A DNA stretch of 48,220 nt from positions 1 to 48,220 of the forward strand of contig JAFUIN010000007.1 in the NCBI GenBank assembly GCA_017468465.1, in the 5' to 3' direction. The notes under the pieces are model-generated. The model was not told the DNA's origin, ran no database searches, and worked only from the letters and a program-made list of their open reading frames with translations. This document shows, in pieces, positions 32,105 to 41,530 of the stretch (position 1 is the first letter of the stretch; every line of letters begins with the position of its first letter). Source of the DNA: Clostridia bacterium. Lineage in GTDB: Bacteria; Bacillota; Clostridia; UMGS1840. A program made the translations under genes and the position numbers.

Positions 32105-32907
32105 AGGGTCAACCTTCTTTCTGAACTTTTTTCCTTAGAGGACAGATTGGATAAAACAAGAAGCACCGTAACTGCCACAATCATCAGGGTGGACAGCGCA
32201 TAAATATCGGGTTTCACTTCTTTTTTGGTCATAGAATAAATCAGCAAGGGAAGGGTTTGAAAATCGTTCCCTGTGGTAAAATAACTAATCACAAAATCAT
32301 CTAAGGATAAGGTAAACGCCAGAATGAAGCCGGAGATTACTCCGGGAAGAATCTGCGGCAGCTCTACCTTGAAAAAGGACTGAAGCGGCGTGCACCCCAA
32401 ATCCTGTGCCGCCTCGGGCAAAGCACGGGGCATGGACATAATTTTGGGACGGACTGATAAAATGACATAGGGCAAACAGAAGGAAACGTGAGCAGTGAGC
32501 AAGGTGAAAAAGCTTAATTTTTCATCTTTTCCCATCATATTTCCCAAAAATACAAACAAAAGCATCATAGAAATCCCCGTTACGATATCAGGATTCATCA
32601 TGGGAATATTGGTAACCGAAAGAACGGTGTTGCGCCAGAAATTTTTACGGAATTTGCAAAGCCCCACTGCCGCTGCTGTACCAATTACGGTGGAAATCAC
32701 CGATGCACTGATTGCAAGAATCAGGGTGTTTTTTAAGGCATTAAAGGTGTCCGGAGAAGAAAACAGCTCCCGATACCAATACAAAGAAAGCCCCGTCATA
32801 TCACCGGTGTTTGCTGTGGAGTTGAAGGAAAACAGCATCAGCACCAGAATGGGGATGTATAAAATAATAAAAATGAATGCGGTGTAAATGCGGGACAGTA
32901 CTTTCAT
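32101..32907 (-). CDS. potC: polyamine ABC transporter permease PotC
   Basis: Membrane permease of 268 residues with about six segments and the ABC-permease EAA loop EAAQDLGCTPLQSFFKVELPQILPGVISG that contacts the ATPase. Pairs with PotB. The start has a weak upstream site and lies after an 870-bp repeat island that separates it from potB. Confidence 0.93.
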   Translation of the reverse strand: MKVLSRIYTAFIFIILYIPILVLMLFSFNSTANTGDMTGLSLYWYRELFSSPDTFNALKNTLILAISASVISTVIGTAAAVGLCKFRKNFWRNTVLSVTNIPMMNPDIVTGISMMLLFVFLGNMMGKDEKLSFFTLLTAHVSFCLPYVILSVRPKIMSMPRALPEAAQDLGCTPLQSFFKVELPQILPGVISGFILAFTLSLDDFVISYFTTGNDFQTLPLLIYSMTKKEVKPDIYALSTLMIVAVTVLLVLSNLSSKEKSSERRLTL

Positions 32908-32924
32908 AACAAAATATTCCTTTC

Positions 32925-33777
32925 TGTAGAAGCAGTGGAATAACCGCCACCGGCGGTTTTAGAAGTGGAAATTTGAAAATGGATAATTTAAGATTACAGT
33001 TAAGGGAAGGTTTCGTTTCCTCTGTCATTCTGAACGAAAGGGCTTGCCCTGCAGTGAAGAATCTCTTGTGTAAAGTGTGTGCGAACCCACAATCCCTCCA
33101 CCGCAAGCGGTCCCCCTCCCTTTAGGCAAGGGAGGCGTTGAGATTCCTCAAGGCGTTGCCTTTCGGAATGACAGCCAATGGCGGTTCTTGTGGTTGGTTT
33201 ATTGCGGTAAATCATTTCGTGGGTCGTCGGGGACGCCGACCCCTACGATATCAATGAAAAAGATGAAAACAAAATGGGAAACGATGCTTATTTACGCCAT
33301 TGCTTCTTTGTGGCGACAGATTGCAAGAGGGTGTGAAAAAAGAAGCTTATCTGTAAGAGTGATAAAAACCTCTGCAATGAGATTCTTCACTTCGTGCTTT
33401 GCACTCCCGTTCAGAATGACAAAGGAGTGTTTACGATTCTTCTTATCCAATTTGGCGGATGTAAAATCTTCCATATTGTAATCTTTCAGTGACTGCCGCG
33501 TATCTGGTGTACTAAAAGAAGCAGAAACGGGAAAAGATGCTTGTTTTACGCCATCGCTTCTTTGTGGCGGCAGGAAAACGAGATGTATTTTTTCGTTTTC
33601 TGTGACTGCCGCGTACCTGGTGTACTAAAAGGAGCAAAAAACGGAAAAAGACGCTTGTTTTACTCCATTTCTTCTTATCCAATTTGGCGGATGTAAAATC
33701 TTCCATATTGTAATCTTTCAGTGAGTGCCGCGTATCTTTGTATACGCAAACGAACGTAAAGTTGCAAGATGGAGATT
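32925..33777. repeat. composite repeat island 3, interrupting the pot operon
   Basis: No gene. Contains a TGTCATTC-ended MITE-like unit (33023-33173) carrying a nested CCACCGCAAGCGGTCCCCCT element with a hairpin CCTCCCTTTAGGCAAGGGAGG core, the GGGTCGTC hairpin (33221-33246), an inverted MITE fragment (about 33376-33422) and a 67-bp direct repeat with one mismatch (33439-33505 and 33671-33737), each followed by related TGCCGCGTA units. ORFs here are repeat-encoded. Confidence 0.75.
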
Positions 33778-34599
33778 TTACGACGCCAACTCTTCTTCTT
33801 CGGCGAAACGATTCATAACCGCCAGCGAAACCAACACCAAAATCATCATGACTAAAGAGATTGCGGCACCGACGTTGTAGGTGGAAACGTTTTGGAATTG
33901 GCGTTCGATGGTGTCACCGATGAGTTCAAAGGTACCGCCACCCAGCTTTTGCGAAATATAGAAGGTGGAAATGGAGGGGACGAACACCATGGTGATGCCG
34001 GAAACAATCCCTGCAGAAGACAGGGGAAGCACCACTTTCCAAAGAACCTGCAGCGTGTTACAGCCCAAATCCCGTGCGGCTTCCAAAAGATTTTCGTCCA
34101 ATTTGGAGATGATGGTGTAAATGGGAAGCACCATATAGGGCAAAAAGTCATATACCATGCCGAAAATTACGGCGCCCTTTGTACCGATTAAGTGTACTTT
34201 TCCAAGATTTAATGCGCCTAAGATACTGTTTAAGAAACCACCGTCGTCCATAATTGCCATCATGGAATAGGTACGGATTAGCAGATTGGTCCACATGGGG
34301 AGCATTAAAAGGGTAATCATAATTTTTTGCGATTTTTCCTTATAGCCTGCAATGATATATGCCAGCGGATATCCGATAAGAAAGCAGATGAAGGTGGCAA
34401 TCACCGAAAGGCTGACCGAAAGTAAAAAAGTGTTGGCATGCTCTTTTAAGGCAAAAATATTTTCCAAAGTAAAGCCGCCATAAGCATCGGTAAAGGTGTA
34501 ATAAACCACAAACAACAGCGGCGCCAGAATAAACAGAGCAGCCCACACAATATGAGGAGCGGCGGTGAGTCTGCCAAGGTTTTTTGTGCTTTTTTCCAT
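33778..34599 (-). CDS. potB: polyamine ABC transporter permease PotB
   Basis: Membrane permease of 273 residues, about six segments, EAA loop EAARDLGCNTLQVLWKVVLPLSSAGIVSG. ATG 34599 is taken as start (AGGTGA nearby, 1 nt after the potA stop); an in-frame GTG at 34608 is possible. Forms the heterodimeric channel with PotC. Confidence 0.92.
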   Translation of the reverse strand: MEKSTKNLGRLTAAPHIVWAALFILAPLLFVVYYTFTDAYGGFTLENIFALKEHANTFLLSVSLSVIATFICFLIGYPLAYIIAGYKEKSQKIMITLLMLPMWTNLLIRTYSMMAIMDDGGFLNSILGALNLGKVHLIGTKGAVIFGMVYDFLPYMVLPIYTIISKLDENLLEAARDLGCNTLQVLWKVVLPLSSAGIVSGITMVFVPSISTFYISQKLGGGTFELIGDTIERQFQNVSTYNVGAAISLVMMILVLVSLAVMNRFAEEEELAS

Positions 34600-34600
34600 C

Positions 34601-35716
34601 CTAATCACCTACCGTTTCTGTGTTAGAAAGCTCATCAATTTCGTCAGAGAAGGTGGAATAGTCACCATACTGACCGGAAAATTCGGATTTTTTCATAATA
34701 TGGATGGCATCGGGTTCAATGAAAATGCCGATTTCAGCCCCCACAGCAACAAAATCGGTGGACTGAATCATCCATTTGAAGCCGCTGATGTCTACGATAA
34801 TTTCATAGTGAACTCCTTTGAAGGTCACCGAAGTCACCGTTCCCTGCAGCATTCCGTCGGCTACAGCTACCACGTCAACATCCTCAGGGCGTACCACAAC
34901 GTCCACTTGTTCATTTTTGTCGAAACCTTTGTCTACACATTGGAAGGTGTGACCGGAAAAGGTTACCTTAAAATCTTCATTCATCACACCGTCTACGATG
35001 TTACTTTCTCCGATAAAGTCTGCAACAAAGGCGTTTTCGGGTTCGTTATAAATGTCGGTGGGAGATCCGATTTGCTGAATTTTGCCATCTGCCATAACCA
35101 CTACCACGTCAGACATGGAAAGAGCTTCCTCCTGGTCATGGGTAACATAGATAAAGGTAATGCCGGTTTGTTTCTGAATTTTTTTCAACTCGTTTTGCAT
35201 ATCCTTGCGGAGTTTTAAGTCCAGAGCGCCCAGGGGTTCATCCAGAAGCAACACTCTGGGATGACTGATTAAGGCTCTGGCAATGGCAACACGCTGCTGC
35301 TGACCGCCGGACAGCTTGGTCACGTTTTTGCGCTCAAAGCCTTTTAAGGCAACCAGCTCCAGCATTTCTTTCACCCGGCGGATGACTTCCCGGTTGGGTG
35401 TTTTTTTCACTCTTAAGGGAAAGGCAACATTTTCAAATACATTCAAATGGGGAAATAAGGCATACTTTTGAAAAACAGTATTGATATGACGTTTATGAGC
35501 AGGCACATGGTTAATGGGCTGCCCCTCAAATAAAATTTCGCCCTCGTCAGGAGTTTCAAACCCACCAACAATGCGCAATGTGGTGGTTTTTCCACATCCG
35601 GAAGGACCAAGCAAAGTTACAAACTGCTTGTCATAAATATCCAGATTGATAGAGTCTAATACCCGTTCGTCTTCAAACTCTTTGGAAATGTTTTTGAGTT
35701 CAATAATTTTTTTCAT
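34601..35716 (-). CDS. potA: polyamine ABC transporter ATP-binding protein
   Basis: ABC ATPase of 371 residues. Walker [10 protein letters not shown] (37-45), signature LSGGQQQR (135-142), Walker B VLLLDEP (155-161), D-loop GALD and the switch histidine in [10 protein letters not shown]; a C-terminal TOBE/OB region (about 240-350) as usual for the PotA/MalK group. First gene of the operon, with AAGGAAG before the ATG, directly after a structured leader. Confidence 0.95.
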   Translation of the reverse strand: MKKIIELKNISKEFEDERVLDSINLDIYDKQFVTLLGPSGCGKTTTLRIVGGFETPDEGEILFEGQPINHVPAHKRHINTVFQKYALFPHLNVFENVAFPLRVKKTPNREVIRRVKEMLELVALKGFERKNVTKLSGGQQQRVAIARALISHPRVLLLDEPLGALDLKLRKDMQNELKKIQKQTGITFIYVTHDQEEALSMSDVVVVMADGKIQQIGSPTDIYNEPENAFVADFIGESNIVDGVMNEDFKVTFSGHTFQCVDKGFDKNEQVDVVVRPEDVDVVAVADGMLQGTVTSVTFKGVHYEIIVDISGFKWMIQSTDFVAVGAEIGIFIEPDAIHIMKKSEFSGQYGDYSTFSDEIDELSNTETVGD

Positions 35717-35750
35717 AACGCCATACTTCCTTTTATGTAAAAATTAGCTT

Positions 35751-36098
35751 GCAATAAAAAAAGCGACTGTGCATAAAACACATCGCTTGCATTCTGTCAG
35801 ATAGAAAATGGGGAACAAAAAACAACCCCCATCAACAGCTTTGGATAGGTATCAGAGCGTGATACGCGTACTCTTATTGACCGTTTCACAAGTCGATGTG
35901 TGCCGATGACCGGCACATGGTTATAAAGTAACCAACTTATAAAATTTGAGCTTCTAACTCAATCAATAAGGCAGAGTTAACTGCCAACCGGAAAATCCGG
36001 CGTTTCGGCGTTCGACCCGGCTGTCCGTGTGGCCTTGGCTGAAAAATCAGCGGTCGTATTTCTCACCCTCCGGAAGATGCTCTTCCAAAGTCTGATGA
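35751..36098 (-). promoter_or_regulatory. structured leader of the pot operon, riboswitch-like
   Basis: Minus-strand leader of about 380 nt in total. An outer stem CATCAGACTTTGG (36085-36097) / CCAAAGCTGTTGATG (35830-35844) encloses hairpins GGAAGA/TCTTCC, GCTGA/TCAGC, CCGG/CCGG, GGTTA/TAACC, TGTGCCG/CGGCACA and GTATCA/TGATAC. The 3' strand of the outer stem overlaps a hairpin ATGGGG/CCCCAT (35808-35832). A stronger terminator AAGCGATGTG/CACAGTCGCTT with U-run follows (35751-35788). This arrangement fits a multi-helix sensor domain with a terminator platform. It matches no riboswitch class I know. Confidence 0.65.
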
Positions 36099-36105
36099 TA
36101 GTGTC

Positions 36106-36134
36106 AGTATATCACATATTTTTTGTAATGTCAA
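36106..36134 (-). promoter_or_regulatory. pot operon promoter
   Basis: Minus-strand TTGACA (36129-36134), 17 bp, TATACT (36106-36111). Confidence 0.85.
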
Positions 36135-36149
36135 CAAATTTTTACGTAA

Positions 36150-36985
36150 AATTTCCCGAAGTGCTGCGCACGGCATAATTTGCGCACGGCATAAGCTGCG
36201 CACGGCATATGGACGAATGAATCATGAATAATGAATAGTGCATAATTTTGGTGCCAGTCGTTTGCCTGCATTAAAAATATGCGGGTCGTCGAGGACGCCG
36301 ACCCCTACAATGCTACGACATGCGGTGAGGTTCCGGCATCATAAGCAATTTAATCTGTCATTCTGAACGGAAAGGCTTGCCTTGCAGTGAAGAATCTCTT
36401 TTTTTGAAATTTGAAATCACTCTTACATAGAGATTCCTCGGCTTCGCTCGGAATGACAATAGAGGAAGTCATCAACTTACATTGAGATTCCTTTCTGCAC
36501 TGTGCCATTGGCACTTTCAAGCAATAAATAATGCAGAATGCTTAGTGAATAATTTCGGTGCCAGTCGTTTGCCTGCATTAAAAATATGCGGGTCGTCGTG
36601 GACGCCGCCCCCTACAATGCTACGGCGAGAGGTGAAATTCATTGATTCTGTGCCTTTTATCAAACTATTGGCGCAGAGAAAATGGTTCAGAATGTTGGAA
36701 TTGAACCCGAAGGGAAGTTCCCGAAGCCGTACCGAGTGTACGGCGAGTGGTTCAATTCCGGCATTATGGGTTCTTTTATCAAACTTTTGGCGCAGAGAAA
36801 AGGATTCAGAACGGACAAACTGAACCCGCAGGGGTTACCCGAAGGCGTACACAAGTACGCCGAGAGGTGAAGTTTGTTCGTAACAAAAAAGCAATTACAA
36901 TCCAAAATTGTTGCAAACAATTTTCACATTATAAAAATAAATATATTCTCATTCCCATTGCTTTTTTGTGGTCTGGATTCTTTTA
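36150..36985. repeat. composite repeat island 4 (downstream of the DUF2156 gene)
   Basis: Non-coding. GGGTCGTC hairpins at 36283-36308 and 36590-36615 (the second mutated), a TGTCATTC unit (36356-36458) and a partial one after it, and two structured units: 36697-36759 (GGAATTGAACC/GGTTCAATTCC outside, CCGTAC/GTACGG inside) and 36815-36877 (ACAAACT/AGTTTGT outside, GGCGTAC/GTACGCC inside). AAGTGCTGCGCACGGC at the left is also repeated nearby and at 8455. Confidence 0.75.
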
Positions 36986-37870
36986 TCAAGCCATCGGCTT
37001 GCCACTATACATTTCGATCATCATATCCGGCTGATAAGACAGCTTTGCCTTCCGGAGGCCTTCGATTCCCATATCGTCTTCCCGGTTGATGTAAGCTACG
37101 TCCTGCCAGGCGTTTTTCACAAATTCCTGATTGATTAAGGGATAAGCACCGTGGTAGGTGGTATCCGCTTTTTCAAAATGAATGAGGGCAGTATCCTCGT
37201 TTAAGCGTTCGCCGATGGAAAAGGCAACCACTTTTCCCTCCACGATGATGGCGCCACCCTTTAATTCCAGTGCATCAAAATGGGACAGGGCATTTTCCAA
37301 TGCTGTTTTTTCCAATAAAATGGAGGTGTCTCCCTCCACTTGTTTTTTTTCGTACCAGTCTTCGATGAAGGAACGAAGCATGTCTAAATTGGCAGAGGTC
37401 AACGGTTCATAGGAATAAGAATACTGCTGTTTGAACTGATTGATGTGGTTTCTCTTTCCGTGGAGCTTCTTTCCTGCCAGGGTACAAAGCTTTTCCTGAA
37501 GATACACATAGTTATCCATATCCCGCACCCGTTCAATGTGAAAAAATTCACCGCAATTTTCCCGCACTTTTTCCACGTCCAGATGGGTGATGCCGTAAAT
37601 ATGATAGCTTTGTCCGAAGTTCTCGTCTAAATGGGCTTTCAGCTTTTTACACAGACAACCGCCCAATGGCATCATGAAGTAGCGCTCTCCGTCATAAATG
37701 CTTTTTCCGGTAACAACCAGATGATTTTCATATTCAAAATAGTGAATCTCTTCCGCATCTTTCCATAAAAACAAATTGGCAAAGCTAAGATAAGAACACT
37801 TTGCCGGATTTTCTTTATAATATTGATAAAACAACTTTCTGTCGTGAATGGTCAAGGGTTTTAGCTGCAT
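36986..37870 (-). CDS. DUF2156 / lysyl-phosphatidylglycerol synthase C-terminal-like protein
   Basis: Protein of 294 residues with the double GNAT-like fold of DUF2156. Conserved pieces are SYLSFANLFLWK, the GKKLHGKRNHINQFKQQY region (acyl/aminoacyl-tRNA binding part of the family), FSIGERLNEDTALIHFEKAD and AYINREDDMGIEGLRKAKLSY. Related domains transfer an aminoacyl group to phosphatidylglycerol, but here the membrane flippase half is absent, so the acceptor is unknown. ATG 37870 overlaps the tmk stop by 10 nt; an upstream in-frame start (37948) would lie deep inside tmk. Confidence 0.82.
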   Translation of the reverse strand: MQLKPLTIHDRKLFYQYYKENPAKCSYLSFANLFLWKDAEEIHYFEYENHLVVTGKSIYDGERYFMMPLGGCLCKKLKAHLDENFGQSYHIYGITHLDVEKVRENCGEFFHIERVRDMDNYVYLQEKLCTLAGKKLHGKRNHINQFKQQYSYSYEPLTSANLDMLRSFIEDWYEKKQVEGDTSILLEKTALENALSHFDALELKGGAIIVEGKVVAFSIGERLNEDTALIHFEKADTTYHGAYPLINQEFVKNAWQDVAYINREDDMGIEGLRKAKLSYQPDMMIEMYSGKPMA

Positions 37871-38529
37871 ACACACTTCCTGATTTCTTCCTGAATTTCT
37901 TCGATCGAACGTAAATTTCCGTCTATGACGCAGGAAATAACGGTCCAATTATATTTTTTTGCTACATAGCAGGCATTGTTATAACAGGTTTTCAGATATT
38001 CTTTATCAGACTCGTGAATATCTTTTTGTGCCTCATTGGTAATTTTATTGACACGGTTTTTCATCAGAATTTCTGCTTGTTCGGGAGGCATATTGAGGAA
38101 AATAATATGGTCCGGCTGAGGAAGCCCTAAAATGCCGTATTCCAAATCATACACCCAATCTAAAAACGCATCTTTTTCGGCAGCATCTTTCACCTTTGCC
38201 GCCTGATGAATCATGTTGGAGGTCACATACCGGTCAAAAATAATCACCGCATTTTTTTCCTTGGAAAGCGCTTCCCATTTGGTTTTGTAGGAAGCGTAAC
38301 GGTCTGCCGCATAGAAAATAGAGGCAATTTTGCCGTCCACCGCATCGGGAGTTTTGCCAAAGTCTCCGTTTAAGTACATCTTCACCAAGGAAGAAGAGGG
38401 ACTTTCGTAGTCGGGAAAGCAAAGCCTTACCACATTAGTATTCTCTTTTTTGAAATATTCATACAAAAGCTCCGACTGGGTTTGTTTGCCGCTGGCATCG
38501 GTGCCTTCAATTACAATCAGCTTTGCCAT
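37861..38529 (-). CDS. tmk: thymidylate kinase
   Basis: Phosphorylates dTMP to dTDP. Protein of 222 residues with P-loop EGTDASGKQTQ (8-18), the DRY-type motif FDRYVTSN (about 98-105) and a lid region NRVNKITNEAQKDIHE. The P-loop differs from the common GxDGAGKTT type and matches a divergent Firmicutes subgroup. Operon with the DUF2156 gene. Confidence 0.9.
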   Translation of the reverse strand: MAKLIVIEGTDASGKQTQSELLYEYFKKENTNVVRLCFPDYESPSSSLVKMYLNGDFGKTPDAVDGKIASIFYAADRYASYKTKWEALSKEKNAVIIFDRYVTSNMIHQAAKVKDAAEKDAFLDWVYDLEYGILGLPQPDHIIFLNMPPEQAEILMKNRVNKITNEAQKDIHESDKEYLKTCYNNACYVAKKYNWTVISCVIDGNLRSIEEIQEEIRKCVCS

Positions 38530-38600
38530 AGTGTTTCTCCTTTTTTAGTTGTTGCCACAGGGCAACATATCGCAACGGTAAATGAACCAATGCTGACTAT

Positions 38601-38629
38601 ATTATACAATATTTTCTCAAAAAATTCAA
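38601..38629 (-). promoter_or_regulatory. tmk promoter
   Basis: Minus-strand TTGAAT (38624-38629), 17 bp, TATAAT (38601-38606). The spacer and flanks closely resemble the ilvE promoter. A GTTGCC/GGCAAC hairpin lies in the leader (about 38550-38566). Confidence 0.8.
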
Positions 38630-38691
38630 TAGGTTTGGGATTGGTTTTGGAAAAAAACCACCGAATGAGTCAAAAAAATTCAAAAAAAATG

Positions 38692-38720
38692 TTGCAATGA
38701 TGCTTCATTCGTGATAAAAT
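38692..38720 (+). promoter_or_regulatory. ddh promoter
   Basis: TTGCAA (38692-38697), 17 bp, TAAAAT (38715-38720). Confidence 0.7.
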
Positions 38721-38767
38721 ACTTTTTAGAAATTTTTTTATAAAAATCGTTTTGGGGGGAATATCCT

Positions 38768-39757
38768 ATGAAAAAAATCAAAGTTGGTATTGTTGGTCAC
38801 GGAAATTTGGGCAGAGGCGTGGAAATGGCGATTTCCCATACATCTGATATGGAGCTTGCTGCCGTATTTACCAGACGAAATCCCGATTCCTTAACCCCTT
38901 TAACCAAAGGCGTTCCGGTGTATTCGGTTCATGATATCTTAAATTTCAAGGATGCGTTGGATGTGTTGATTCTTTGCGGCGGTTCCGCAACCGATTTACC
39001 GGTTCAGGGGCCGGAGCTTGCTTCCCATTTTAACACGGTGGACAGCTTTGATACCCATGCAAAAATTCCTGCATATTTTGATGCGGTAAATGAGGCTTCC
39101 CAAAGTGCCGGTAAAACCGCTATTATTTCAGTTGGTTGGGACCCGGGGCTGTTCTCCATTCAAAGAGCTTTGTTCGGTGCAGTTCTCCCCACAGGCAAAG
39201 ATTATACCTTTTGGGGAAAGGGTGTGAGCCAGGGGCACAGCGACGCCATCCGCAGAATTGAGGGTGTCAAGGATGCCAAGCAGTACACTGTTCCCGTTCC
39301 TGCTGCTATTGAGGGTGCAAGAAGCGGTCAGAATCCCGACCTCTCCACCAGGGAAAAGCACACCAGAGAATGCTATGTGGTAGCAGAAGATGGTGCCGAT
39401 TTAGCACGAATTGAGCAGGAAATCAAAACCATGCCCAATTATTTTGCCGATTATGACACCACGGTAAACTTCATCACAGAAGAAGAATTAAAAAGAGACC
39501 ATGCGGGCATTCCTCACGGTGGATTTGTAATTCGCAGCGGAAAATCCGGCTTCCAAAATGAAACCAATCACGTGTTGGAATTTTCCTTAAAATTAGAGTC
39601 CAATCCGGAATTTACCTCCAGCGTGTTGGTGGCTTATGCAAGAGCTGCAGTCAAGCTGAACCAGGAAAAGAGTGTCGGTGCAAAAACTGTGCTGGATGTG
39701 CCAATCTCCTATTTGTCTGAAAAAGACGGTGCCACCCTCCGCAAAGAGTTGGTATAA
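38768..39757 (+). CDS. ddh: meso-diaminopimelate dehydrogenase
   Basis: NADPH-dependent enzyme of 329 residues making meso-DAP from tetrahydrodipicolinate in one step, giving lysine and the peptidoglycan cross-link residue. Rossmann motif VGIVGHGNLGRGVE (7-20), CGGSATD (71-77 region), SVGWDPGLFS and WGKGVSQGHSDAIRRIEGV are family signatures. Monocistronic with its own promoter and terminator. Confidence 0.95.
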   Translation: MKKIKVGIVGHGNLGRGVEMAISHTSDMELAAVFTRRNPDSLTPLTKGVPVYSVHDILNFKDALDVLILCGGSATDLPVQGPELASHFNTVDSFDTHAKIPAYFDAVNEASQSAGKTAIISVGWDPGLFSIQRALFGAVLPTGKDYTFWGKGVSQGHSDAIRRIEGVKDAKQYTVPVPAAIEGARSGQNPDLSTREKHTRECYVVAEDGADLARIEQEIKTMPNYFADYDTTVNFITEEELKRDHAGIPHGGFVIRSGKSGFQNETNHVLEFSLKLESNPEFTSSVLVAYARAAVKLNQEKSVGAKTVLDVPISYLSEKDGATLRKELV

Positions 39758-39774
39758 AGGGCAAAAAACCAATC

Positions 39775-39822
39775 AGGAGCGATAGAAAATGATTTTATTT
39801 TTCTAATCGCTCCTCTTTTTTA
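39775..39822 (+). terminator. ddh terminator
   Basis: AGGAGCGAT(39775-39783)...ATCGCTCCT (39806-39814) with inner AGAAAA/TTTTCT pairing and a T-run. Confidence 0.88.
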
Positions 39823-39915
39823 TAAAATCGTCATTTTGAAAAACGAAGAAAACAAGAGAAAACAAAAGAAAATGAAAGAAAACTATTTTTAGATTGAAAA
39901 ATTTCAAAAAAACGG

Positions 39916-39944
39916 TTGACAAATGAAAAATCATCTTGTATAAT
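39916..39944 (+). promoter_or_regulatory. rplM-rpsI promoter
   Basis: TTGACA (39916-39921), 17 bp, TATAAT (39939-39944): full consensus, as expected for ribosomal protein genes. Confidence 0.88.
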
Positions 39945-40012
39945 AAAATCCGTTCGGAAAAACCGACCAATGACAGATTAAAATAAAGATTAAATAAACT
40001 CGGAGGTTTCTT

Positions 40013-40444
40013 ATGAAAGATACTTATCTTGCAAAAGCAGGACAGACCGAAGCAAAATGGTACATCGTTGATGCAGCAGATATCCCGCTGGGAAGAACCG
40101 CTGCAAAAGTTGCATCTATTTTAAGAGGAAAACATCGTCCTGAATTTACTCCCAATGTTGATTTGGGTGACCACGTTATCGTTATCAATGCTGAAAAAGC
40201 AGTTCTGACCGGTAACAAGCTGAAAAACAAAATCTACTACAGACACACCGGTTACATCGGCGGCTTAAAAGCAGTTCCCTACGAAAAGCTGATGGCTGAA
40301 AATCCGGAAAAAGCAATGATGCTGGCAATCAAAGGCATGCTGCCCCACAACTCTCTGGGTAGAAAAATGATTACCAAAGTTAGAATTTACAAAGGTGCTG
40401 AGCATGAAAATCAGGCTCAGAAACCCGAAGTATACAACGGTTAA
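40013..40444 (+). CDS. rplM: 50S ribosomal protein L13
   Basis: 143 residues; [35 protein letters not shown] and [12 protein letters not shown] are diagnostic. Early-assembly large-subunit protein. Ribosome site GGAGG; 17 bp before rpsI in the standard L13-S9 operon. Confidence 0.98.
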   Translation: MKDTYLAKAGQTEAKWYIVDAADIPLGRTAAKVASILRGKHRPEFTPNVDLGDHVIVINAEKAVLTGNKLKNKIYYRHTGYIGGLKAVPYEKLMAENPEKAMMLAIKGMLPHNSLGRKMITKVRIYKGAEHENQAQKPEVYNG

Positions 40445-40461
40445 TAGGGAGGATATAAGAT

Positions 40462-40860
40462 ATGGCTAAAAATTTAGAAGTATATCTTGGCACCGGCAGA
40501 AGAAAAAGCTCTGTTGCAAGAGTTCGTCTGGTTCCCGGTAAAGGTAACATCACCATCAATAAAAGAGATATCGACGATTATTTTGGTTTGGAAACCTTAA
40601 AATTAGTTGTTAGACAGCCCCTGAACTTAACCGCAACCGCTGGTCAGTTTGACGTTATCGTTAACGTATTTGGCGGCGGTGTATCCGGTCAGGCAGGTGC
40701 AATCAGACACGGTATCACCAGAGCGCTGATCAGCTACAATGCTGAACTGAAAAGCGAGCTGAAAAAAGCTGGCTTCGTAACTCGTGACCCGCGTATGAAA
40801 GAAAGAAAGAAATACGGCTTGAAAGCTGCTCGTCGTGCACCGCAGTTCTCCAAACGTTAA
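40462..40860 (+). CDS. rpsI: 30S ribosomal protein S9
   Basis: 132 residues; [19 protein letters not shown] near the start and the basic tail ending APQFSKR that reaches into the ribosomal P site. Second gene of the L13-S9 operon. Confidence 0.98.
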   Translation: MAKNLEVYLGTGRRKSSVARVRLVPGKGNITINKRDIDDYFGLETLKLVVRQPLNLTATAGQFDVIVNVFGGGVSGQAGAIRHGITRALISYNAELKSELKKAGFVTRDPRMKERKKYGLKAARRAPQFSKR

Positions 40861-40882
40861 TCTTATTTCAAAAAGAAATGGA

Positions 40883-40917
40883 AAAACCCACAACATTTTT
40901 GTTGTGGGTTTTTGTTT
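40883..40917 (+). terminator. rplM-rpsI terminator
   Basis: AAAACCCACAAC (40883-40894) pairs with GTTGTGGGTTTT (40901-40912), followed by T's. Confidence 0.9.
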
Positions 40918-40924
40918 TGTTGGT

Positions 40925-41530
40925 TATTCTTTTATCATTCTGAGGAGTCCGTCCGCAGTCTGTCATTCTGAACGAAATGGCTTGCCATGCAGTGAAGAAT
41001 CTCCTTTTGTAGAGGTTACGCTAACCTTACATTGAGATTCCTCAACAAAATGTGCCATTGGCACTCGGAATGACAGCCATACAGGGAAATGAATGATGAA
41101 TGATGGATAGTGAATAATTTCGGTGGCAGACGTTTGCCTGCATTAAAAATATGCGGGTCGTCGAGGACGCCGACCCCTACAATGCTACGCAGAGAGGGGA
41201 AGTTGGCGGATAGCAAAAGGCATTTTAATCCAAAATTTGCAACCTGCAAATTTTCACCTTATAAAAATAAAAAGGCATAGAAAACCTATGCCTTTTGCAG
41301 TCTTGTCGATTTTATGAAAGCCGGGCGGCGCAGAGAAAAGGATTCAGAATTAACAAACTGACCCCGAAGCCGTACATGGGTACTGCGAGAGGGGAAGTTT
41401 GTTGATAGCGACAAGCATTTTCAATTCAAATTTCGTTCTTACGAAATTTCACCTTGAAAAATAAATTTATACTTATTCCTATGCTTGTCGCGCTCTGGAT
41501 TCTTTTATCAAGCCGTAAGAAAAAGCCGTA
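40925..41530. repeat. composite repeat island 5 (downstream of the malic enzyme gene)
   Basis: Non-coding. A TGTCATTC-ended unit (40961-41075), the GGGTCGTC hairpin (41155-41180), a hairpin CCAAAATTTGCA/TGCAAATTTT (about 41230-41253), an AAAAGGCATAG/CTATGCCTTTT stem (41268-41294, terminator-like) and a structured unit at 41352-41403 inside a long GCGACAAGCAT (41407-41417) / ATGCTTGTCGC (41481-41491) stem. The island ends with GATTCTTTTATCAAGCC next to the gene. Confidence 0.75.

Noticed and set aside
33290-33740. CRISPR array
   Set aside because: Repeats are few, unequal in length (67 bp plus shorter units) and the intervening segments are themselves related. No cas genes are present.
35830-36097. 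TPP or FMN riboswitch before potA
   Set aside because: GGGTGAGAAATAC near the 5' end recalls TPP/FMN elements, but the other invariant parts (for TPP CTGAT and GCGTAGGGA; for FMN GACCGGCGGT in context) are missing.
36482-36870. Plus-strand ORFs in island 4 (and similar ones at 8495-8701, 21576-21884, 33077-33481)
   Set aside because: They run through the repeat modules, recur in the same form in different islands, lack ribosome sites and have no domain.
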